A stretch of 64,000 nt of DNA from Linanthus parryae (lineage: Eukaryota > Streptophyta > Magnoliopsida > Ericales > Polemoniaceae). The DNA is taken from NCBI GenBank assembly GCA_023055425.1, contig JALGPY010000007.1:15572001-15636000 (forward strand). Direction: 5' to 3'. The notes under the pieces are model-generated. The model searched no databases, was not told the DNA's origin, and saw only the letters and a list, made by a program, of their open reading frames with translations. A program made the translations under genes and the position numbers. Positions 56,200 through 64,000 of the stretch are shown here, piece by piece (the first letter of the stretch is position 1; the number at the start of each line of letters is the position of its first letter).

Positions 56200-56393
56200 C
56201 ACAAGGACTCTGAATCGAGAGAAACAAGCGACAAATCTTCTTTAGTCAAAAGATTGTCTATGGGAATGGGGAGAGATGTTTCCAAATGCTTCCAAATGCT
56301 AACTGCAGTTTGAGTGTTTAACCGACAAAAATCATTAGACATAATCCATCCCCGGGTACTGTGTCAAATGTCAATGGAAAGAAAGAAGAGGAA

Positions 56394-56397
<4 letters not shown>

Positions 56398-56462
<65 letters not shown>
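56398..56462. repeat. TTA microsatellite, about 21 units
   Basis: Uninterrupted TTA/ATT repeats adjoining the foldback element on the right. Repeat length in an assembly may be uncertain. Confidence 0.95.
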
Positions 56463-56764
56463 GAACATTTGACATAAAACTCCCCTGCAATATGGTTTCG
56501 CTGACACTTAGCTAACTGCAGTATTGATTTTGTCAGAAAACCCCCCAACAGTTTTATTTTTACCGACATTCCGGAACATTTTTGAAACAAAAACCTCCGT
56601 GCAGTTTTACTTTTACCGACACTTAACTACCAACAATTTTAATAAAATGGTGCACGACGTCAGTAAAAGTTAAACTGCAGGAGAGTTTTCTAAAAAAAAA
56701 TCAATACTGTTATAGACTAAGTGTCAACGAGACCATACTCAGGGAGTTTTCTGTCAAAAGTTCT
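56463..56764. mobile_element. Foldback/MITE-like element, 302 bp, in a TTA-rich site
   Basis: The left end GAACATTTGACATAAAACTC and the complement of the right end GAACTTTTGACAGAAAACTC form inverted repeats extending about 70 bp, through TTGACACTTAG and CAGTATTGATTTT blocks. The flanks are TTATTATTA on the left and TTATTATTG on the right, compatible with a 9-bp Mutator-like duplication or with simple-repeat context. There is no coding capacity. Confidence 0.65.
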
Positions 56765-57075
56765 TATTATTGTTATTATTGAAGCCGAAGCTGGACAAAA
56801 ACAAAAGAAGAAAAAAAAAGCCGAAGCAAGATATAGTGGAGGACATGAGCGTGAGTGAGAGGGGGGAATAGAAGCAACGAGCGACAAACATTCCCTCCGA
56901 GAAGCCACTAAGGTTCCCCCATTCTTTTTCTTTTGCTGACCCTATTAAATCAATTCATTGTCAAACACATCTTTATTTAGTTGTTTACTCATTTGGTTCA
57001 ATGAACGCAATCCGGTTTACTTCGTTTGAAGAAATTCACTATTTCAGCAAACAAAATAAAAGAAGAAACACATTA
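56765..57075. other. Intergenic, nothing recognised
   Basis: AT-rich sequence with no coding or structural signal that I can support. Confidence 0.5.
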
Positions 57076-57328
57076 CTACCTCAGTTCGCTATCTTTCTCC
57101 CCGTTTTAACTTTTATAATTATTCGTTGGGTCATTATGATTTTATAATTTTACTAGTAAAACGAAGCAAAAATTTGGTAATCTTTTCATGAAAAGATTAG
57201 TACAACACCATCGAAAGATTATCAAACTCTTGCATTATTTTGCTATTCAAATCACCGAGTCAAAATGACTCAATTATGAATAAAAATAAAATCAAAAGGA
57301 GAAAGGGAAAGAAAGAGAACGGATGAAG
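57076..57328. mobile_element. Stowaway-like MITE, 253 bp
   Basis: The left end reads CTACCTCAGTTCGCTATCTTT and the complement of the right end CTTCATCCGTTCTCTTTCTTT, related to the Stowaway end CTCCCTCCGTCCC. TA flanks both sides (57074-57075 and 57329-57330). Confidence 0.72.
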
Positions 57329-57387
57329 TATTTAAGACTTTTTTTAGTCTCTTTTTTAAAGGGTTGTTCAAGAGCAAAATCGTTGTG

Positions 57388-57439
57388 GTGGTCAACAAGT
57401 CAGAGCCTCAGAGGTGGTCAACAAGTCAGAGCCTCAGAG
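57388..57439. repeat. Direct tandem duplication of 26 bp
   Basis: Two identical adjacent copies of a 26-bp unit starting GTGGTCAACAAG and ending CTCAGAG. Recent origin by slippage or repair is likely, since the copies are identical. Confidence 0.95.
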
Positions 57440-58434
57440 GGTTGTATGGCATGCACGTACATATTTGTAACCCAATCAGTCATCAAAATAAGTACTTAAA
57501 TAAATTCTTCAACGCACACACCTTCATTGTCATTTGGATAGAGCGAGTCGTACAATAACCAAAACCCGTAGAAGAGCAAAAAGAAAAAACCACAGTCGGA
57601 CGATATCAATATCGTGAGCAACCATGCAACAACAACCAATCAATCTTTTAACACGGTGAAAGCTGAAAAGCAATTTTTTCAAGTTGTTTAGAATTAGATC
57701 TCTAGTGCAAGAAGTCACCCTCTAAAGTTAATATTTACTATAGAAAGTAGAGTTAAAACTTAAAATGATATTGCTACCTTCTTTTTACTGAATCTTAGCA
57801 GTGCATTATCCATCAGATAATATTTTCATGGCATCGTAAAGTGTCGTGAAAGTATTACCCATTTCTTTCGTCATTTGTTAATCAAATTATTGACTAGAAG
57901 TGACCTTTAAATCAATTAGAAATGAAAAATGATAAAAGTCATCATTTATTTTTTACTTTTTAATTTCACTACGAATATACATGTTTTTGATTCGTGATAT
58001 GATTATAGAAATATGTTTAAATAAATAGTTATCAACAATGAGGTGAAAATAAAAGATGCAAAAAATTGTAAAACATAACTGCCCTCATTAGAAAAGATCA
58101 ATTAGCCGACAGCTACTATTTGCCGGCAATTTTTTCTTTTAATTAAGGTGAACTGTAAAGAAGGTTTGTCACGTACCAGTCACATGGATGGCCATGTCTT
58201 TACCATGCTCATGCAATTATGACGTGAAAGCAATCCCAATGCTTGAATCTACGCCTTTCTCTAGCTCTACTAGATTAATCAAAAAGCTCCGAATCAGTTA
58301 GCCACTTAGCCCTCAATGCATTTATATGATGACAACTCCTTTTACTACAATGGCAAATTTAAGACACGTTATGAATCTTAATTTAAGACATGTTATGAAT
58401 CTTGTTCCGTTTTGAAGTGGCGGAACATATATTA
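57440..58434. other. Intergenic, nothing recognised
   Basis: AT-rich, no domain or RNA structure seen on either strand. Confidence 0.5.
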
Positions 58435-58905
58435 GGTGTGTTTGGATGATATGAAATAGAGATGAACTAAAGAGTCAATAATCTGAAGAATTGATAAAAA
58501 ATCTACCAAACATCCGGAATTCCAAAAACCAAATGGATTCCGGAATTTGTTACCCGGAATTCCGGGATATAGGGGGAAATTCGGAACTTTTGGTCCAGGC
58601 ACTCAGAGTTATGGAGTTGGTAACCATTTTCAGCTGCAATTTGATCTCCACCTTCCACGTGTCACTCAACCGTTGGAGTCCTTGGTCAATTTAGTTAAAA
58701 ATCATGAGATCCCCTCCATATTAACACTATACCATTTTCCAAATTAACCACTGTAGCAATAAACTAACCTTTTTCATTAATATTATATTATTAATTTGTT
58801 ACAATCATTACATTAATCTACTTTTAGTTACCGTATCCAAACACTCCAGATAAATGTAAATCTTTAGCAAAATCGCTTATTTACTTCCGCTCATCCAAAC
58901 AGCCC
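58435..58905. mobile_element. Tourist-like MITE, about 471 bp
   Basis: The left end GGTGTGTTTGGATGAT and the complement of the right end GGGCTGTTTGGATGAG form inverted repeats. The left flank is TTA (58432-58434), but the right flank is ATT, so the 3-bp duplication is not preserved. Internal repeats of GGAATTCCGG type are present. Confidence 0.55.
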
Positions 58906-60322
58906 ATTTTGGAGCATAAACAGTACGAATCACCTTCATATACGTAGACTTGTGTAAATTCCGGTGCGTTTCCGTTGGTTACGGGCCTTTTTTGTTATTC
59001 TAACAAATTCTGGGTCATATCAATAAATTTTTTTAGGGTCATAGCGCAATTACTAAAACTTTTTCCCCAATCACAAAGTGTATCAACCGAGTCGGTTTCA
59101 TAACCCTAAACAAAAATCGGCGTCTTCCTCTCGCTCTCTCTCTCTCCAATCAAACCCAAAATCACTCAAAAATAACCAAATGCCCTCTTTTTACAAATAT
59201 ACCTTCCAAATAGAAGTATAAAACTGTTGGCGGTACAAGTAAAAACAATGACCACATAGTTGTTACACTCACTCAGTACGTCCCAACTACTTTGTTCTTG
59301 TTTCTAAAAAAAAAACTACTTTGTTCCTTCATTTTGAGACAACAATTCGTAAAATGACACAATTATTTATAAATTTTCTTATGTATAATACTGCAAAAGA
59401 GAGCAGTAAAACACTTCCTAAGTGAGTCTAACTCCAATATTTTCTTAACAAAATATATTTTTCTAATCCGCCATATCATCACACTTATTCATTTAGAGTA
59501 TATTTAATATGACAATAGTACAAATAAACAAACTTTTCTTTTTCAGAACACCCGATCAAACCAAAACGATACATAAAAGATTAGCATGAAATACAATAGA
59601 GCAATTTTAACTCAATTTCTAGTCTAGGATATACCCCAATTTCTTTCTTCATGACAACCAAGGTTTTCATGATTGCATTGAGAACCCATTTGAGTACCAG
59701 AAATGCAAAAGGAGAGTGATAGAAAGAAGTACTTCAGTTATCTCCCCACAAGTTGTTACTCTAAAATTAACACTGAGATCACTTGCTTTTGGAGAATTCC
59801 TCAACCAAGCACACACAAAATATTTATACTTTAATTTCTCAAAAAAAAAAAAATACTTTATTAGAAGCACTTTTGTGGAAAAAGCCGGGGAGTGTGTGAT
59901 TAGCTATTTGGAGGAAAAGCCGGAGAAGTTAGCTCCTGGAAGGATCTGCTTAATGATTTCCCAACCACTTTCCAAAGCTTTCTCTCTCGGACGGGAGCAA
60001 CTTCTTCTTCTTCAACCGTGTAGGTCGTCGTTGTCGTCTTCGTTTGCTACGTCACTCTCGTCAATTGTCCAAAATGCCCCTGAGTATTTATTAGGGTAAC
60101 TTGGGCACACGTATCTAATTGCCACCTACTAGTACCTATTGATACCTGCAGGCCTTAATTGAATTCAACTAAATTGCATAGACCCCCTATGACTTTAGGT
60201 AACTACTTATATATCTTCTCTCTTTGTGGACAACTGCAACATTTTACTTTTAGAGAACGTGAAAGGAGTGTTGACACGATTACAATCTTAACAAACTTGT
60301 TAGGTTAGGTTGAATGTGATTG
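58906..60322. other. Intergenic, nothing recognised
   Basis: Contains a CT-rich tract near 59130-59150 and short A runs. An open frame at 59716-60099 has low-complexity content and no motif, and is not supported as a gene. Confidence 0.5.
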
Positions 60323-60487
60323 TTAACGGGTAATGTTTGGGTTCCTCTCATATATGACACAAACATCAAGGTTATTAACCCAAGTCGGGAAATTACCGAA
60401 CCACACTTTAACATTCTGCAAATCGTATCCTAATTTTGCAAAATTGTGAGCCATCCCATTTGCTTCTCTCAGACACCAACGAATCTT
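60323..60487 (-). pseudogene. RNase H C-terminal fragment of a LINE
   Basis: Fifty-four sense codons and a stop on the minus strand read IRWCLREANGMAHNFAKLGY and later VWFGNFPTWV. This is the usual end of the plant LINE/RNase H-like domain: an N-x-x-AH-x-x-A-K core, then a W-x-x-x-P-x-W tail. No upstream part of the domain is found; the sequence changes directly into the tandem array at about 60505. It is a small 3' remnant. Confidence 0.7.
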
Positions 60488-60504
60488 ACCTTATCGAAAT
60501 TGTG

Positions 60505-63500
60505 AGCCACACTTTAACTTTGAAGATCATTTTAGTCGTTCTCTGTATGCAACAAGTTGTTTTGATAAATTCAGAAGTAATTGAATATATTATCAACCAG
60601 TGGTAACTTGTCATTAACATTCCGAATAAAATGTGCAACTAGTTAACCATTTTCTGTTGAGTAAATTACAATTCATCTTTACAAAATTAAAAACAAAAGA
60701 AGGTCAATGACCGTGCAATTCGACGTACTATTTGAATTCAAATTTTCAAGATTTATTTCACTTACATTCCTGTTGTAGAAAAAAATAAAAGATCTATGTG
60801 TAGGGTCAAACTTATTTATAACATAATTTAAGTATATTCTTGAGAAGTTGAATATGAACCATGAATGGGAAAATGAATAGACTCTTTAAAAAACTGTTCA
60901 CGAACCTGACACGTAACACAAAACTGCCACTTCTTGAACTTTCAAGATTATGTTAGCCCTTGTTTGTTTACCCTCTTGAATTTTAATAAAATATAAAAAT
61001 GACCACATTATGCAATCAGCTATTTTGATAGGTTTAAAAGTTACTGAATATATTATCAATCAGTGGTAACATGTCATTCACATTCTGAATTAAATTTGTG
61101 ATGGTTAATCAATCATTTTCTGCTTAGAAAATTAAAATCCCTCTTCAAAAAAAAAGAAGACTAATAATTATTTAATCCGACGTACTATTTGAATACAATT
61201 TTTCAAGATTAATTTCACTTACATTTTTGTTCTGAAAAAAAAAAAGGAAATTTTAAGTGTTGGATCAAGCTTATTTAGAAAATAATATAAGCATATTCTT
61301 GAGAAGTTGAAAGAGAAATTAACCACGCATGAGAACAATGAATAGACTTTTGAAATTTATCATGAACATAACACGTAATACAAAATTGCCACATTTAAAG
61401 ATTTTGAATTAAATGTGTGACAGTTAACTATTTTCTATTGAGAAAACTAAAATCCCTATTCATAAAACAAAAGAATATTACAAATCATCTAATCCGAAAT
61501 ACTATTTGAATTCAAATTTTCTAGATTAGTTCCACTTATATTTCCATTGCAGAAAAGCCAAAAAAAATTTATGGGTTGGGTCGAACTTATTTAGAAAAAA
61601 AATATGAGCACATTCTTGAGAAGTTGAATGAGAAACCATGCACGAGAAAAATGACTAGAGTCTTGAAATTTATCACGAACATGACACGTGATACAAAATT
61701 TGCTATTCTTTAACTTTAAAGATTTTGTTAATCGTTGTCCATTTACCATCGTTAATTGCAACAATATGTGAAAATTGACCACATTATGCACGGACTATTT
61801 TATAAGTTTAGAAGTTATTGAATACAGTACCAATATGTGCTTGCCTGTCATTAACGTCCTAAATTAAATGTGTGACTGTTTATCATTTTCTACTGAGCAA
61901 AGTAAAATTCTTCTTTAAAAACTATAGATGATTTATAATCCTTTAATCTGACATACTATTTGAATTTAAATGTAAAATATTAGTTTGACTTATATTTCTG
62001 TTGCTAGAAAAGACAAACGAAAATCTATGTTGGATCAAACTTTTTCAGAAAATTCTTCAAGCATATTCCTGAGAAGTTGACCAGGAAACCATGAAAGAGT
62101 AAAATTAATAGGCTTTTAAAGTTCATCACGAACATGACACGGAACACAAAATTGTCACTTCTTGAACTATGAAGATTTTGTTAACCGTTGTTCATTAACC
62201 CTCTTGAATTGTAATAAAATATAAAAATTAACCACATAATATAACAAGCTATATTCACTGATTCGATGGTATCATATCATTAAAGTTCTGAACTAAATGT
62301 GCGACAGTCAATCAATTTATGTTAAGAAATTTAAAATCAAATCTTACAAAAGAAAATATGATTACTAATCGTTTAATCCGACATGCTATTTGAATTCAAT
62401 AATTCAAATTTCAATAATCAATTGAGCATGCTTCACTAACCTAACGGTACATGTACAAAATAATTTTCGACCGTAATCTCATCCTCTAGCACTTCTTTCA
62501 AATAAATGTTCATTTATCTTATGATTATTACTTTTGCACATGGTTGTCGCGTAGTCTTTTAAATTCTCAAAGTAGATATATACATATTACATCATACTAA
62601 TAAACACTGAATATATTATCAATCAGTGGTCGCATGTCATTCACGTTCTGAATTAAATGTGTGACAGACAATAATTTTCTACTAAGAAAATTAATATCCC
62701 TCTTCAAAAATTAATAGAAGACTAAGAATTATAAAATCCGACATACTATTTGAATTCAAATGTCAAGATTAATTTCACTTATAATTTTGTTCTGAAAAAA
62801 AAAATGAAAAATTTAAGTGTTGGATCAAGCTTATTTAGAGAAGATGAATGAGAGATTAACAACGCATGAGAAAAATGAATAGTCTTTTGTAATTCATCAC
62901 GGCCGTAACACGTAATACAAAATTGTCATTTCTTGATCATTGGAGATATTGTTAGACGTTGTCCATTTTACCCCTTGAATTGTAATAAAATGTGAAAATT
63001 GACCATACTATGCAACAAGCTATTTTCATAAATTTAGAGGTAATTCAATATTTTATATGTCTGTGATAGCTTATCATTGACGTTCTGAATTAAATGTGTG
63101 ACAATTAATTATTCTCTACTGAGAAAACTAAAATCCCTCTTCATAAAACAAAAGAAGTATACAAATCATCTAATCTCACATACAATTTGAATTCAAATTG
63201 TCAAGATTAGTTCCACTAATATTTCCACTACAGAAAAATCCAAAAAATTTCTATGTGCTGGGTCAAACTTATTTAGAAAAAATGTAAGCACGTTCTTGAG
63301 AAGTTTAATGAGAAACCATGCAAAAGAAAAATGACTAGACTTTTGAAATTCATCACGAACGTGACACGTGATACAAAATTGGCACTTCTTTAACTTTAAA
63401 TTTTTTTTAATCGTTGTCCGTTTACCATCTTGAATTATGATATAATGTGAAAATTGACCACATTATGCAATGGACTATTTTTCATAAGTTTAGAAGTTAC

Positions 63501-64000
63501 TGGAAATAGTACCAATATGTGCTAGCATGTCATTAACGTTATGAATTAAATGTGTGACTGTTTATCATTTCAACTGAGTAAATTGAAATTAATCTTTCAA
63601 AAATAAAATAAGATTTATAATCTTTTCAACTAACATACTATTTGAATCTAAATGTAAAATATCGTTTCACTTATATTTCTATTTCTAGAAAATACGAACG
63701 AAAATCTATGTGTTGAGTCAAACTTGTTCGGAAAATTTTTCAGGTATATTCTTGAGAATTTGAAAAGGAAACCATGAATGTGTAAAACTTATAGACTTTT
63801 ACATTTCGTCACGTACATAACACGGAACACAAAATTATCACTTCTTGTACTTTGAAGATTTTGTTAACCGTTGTTCATTTACCCTCTTGGATTGTAATGA
63901 AATGTGAAAATTAACCACATAATGTAACAAGCTATTCACTGAATCAATGGAATTCTGTCATTAAAGTTCTGAACTAAATGTGCGACAATAAATCAACATT
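60505..64000. repeat. AT-rich tandem array, monomer about 430 bp, higher-order period about 1.68 kb
   Basis: The landmark GAATTAAATGTGTGAC (variants) recurs near 60620, 61080, 61405, 61860, 62287, 62647, 63085, 63540 and 63968. The landmark ACCACATTATGCAA recurs near 61000, 61770, 62230, 62997, 63450 and 63910. Neighbouring copies differ, but copies about 1681 bases apart (61770 and 63450; 62230 and 63910) share private variants such as GGACTATTTT and TTAACCACATAAT. This indicates a four-monomer higher-order unit. Some monomers are shortened by 70-100 bases. No coding frame is conserved. The array continues beyond the right edge. Confidence 0.85.

Larger units (their letters stand above)
50290..56295 (-). 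mobile_element. Full-length L1-type LINE with 14-bp target duplication
   Basis: Minus strand, about 6.0 kb. A T tract at 50287-50302 is the poly(A) complement. CAGTTTGAGTGTTT occurs at 50276-50289 and again at 56296-56309, a clear target-site duplication that fixes both ends. A short 5' leader, ORF1 and ORF2 are all present, so it is not 5' truncated. Several frameshifts and stops make it inactive. Confidence 0.93.

Noticed and set aside
59716..60099. A 127-codon plus-strand open frame
   Set aside because: It includes an A-run-derived lysine stretch and low-complexity sequence, with no domain.

Overview
This is plant nuclear DNA, almost certainly from a eudicot. It is repeat-dense chromatin holding one recognisable host gene, a three-exon HD-Zip class I transcription factor on the minus strand (17183-18324). 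The plant assignment rests on GT-AG introns, a plant-specific gene family, Ty3/gypsy elements of Tat and Athila type, a Ty1/copia element primed by initiator-Met tRNA, L1-type LINEs with a terminal RNase H domain, and CACTA, Stowaway and Tourist-like elements. The species cannot be named from sequence alone.

Left part (1-16.8 kb): a decayed Tat-lineage gypsy element runs off the left edge, with its 5' LTR at 5019-5627. A Tourist-like MITE lies at 5886-6332 in what may be an old LTR. A complete copia element (6938-15409, two 1421-bp LTRs, TSD TATAA) is inserted in an older, diverged copia-type LTR. A Stowaway-like foldback follows.

Genic part (17.1-23.5 kb): the HD-Zip gene, its upstream region, a long-TIR MITE (20153-20693), a non-autonomous CACTA element packed with paired inverted subterminal motifs (20882-22843), and a tRNA-like pol III promoter that may be a SINE head (23283-23352).

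Nested part (23.5-48.6 kb): a nearly complete LINE (23523-28165) adjoins a very old LINE relic whose pieces are scattered from 28.35 to 47.77 kb. The relic's endonuclease reading frame is split by a solo LTR (TSD ATAGA). That LTR is split by an Athila-type gypsy element (30534-44965, TSD GAGGG), whose gag-pol frame is split by a solo LTR of the Tat family seen at the left edge (39932-40558, TSD CCAGG). Three successive duplications and two recovered reading frames give a four-layer insertion history. The Athila-type element also carries an array of paired perfect palindromes between pol and its third ORF; the same palindromes occur in both LTRs. This is the most unusual structure in the window.

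Right part (46.4-64 kb): the 5' half of the LINE relic, a short-LTR copia fragment, a second full-length LINE (50290-56295) with a 14-bp TSD, a TTA microsatellite with an adjoining foldback element, further MITEs, and an AT-rich tandem array. The array has a roughly 430-bp monomer and a roughly 1.68-kb higher-order period and runs off the right edge.

Except for the HD-Zip gene, the coding regions belong to transposable elements and most are broken. All coordinates and divergences were read by eye.
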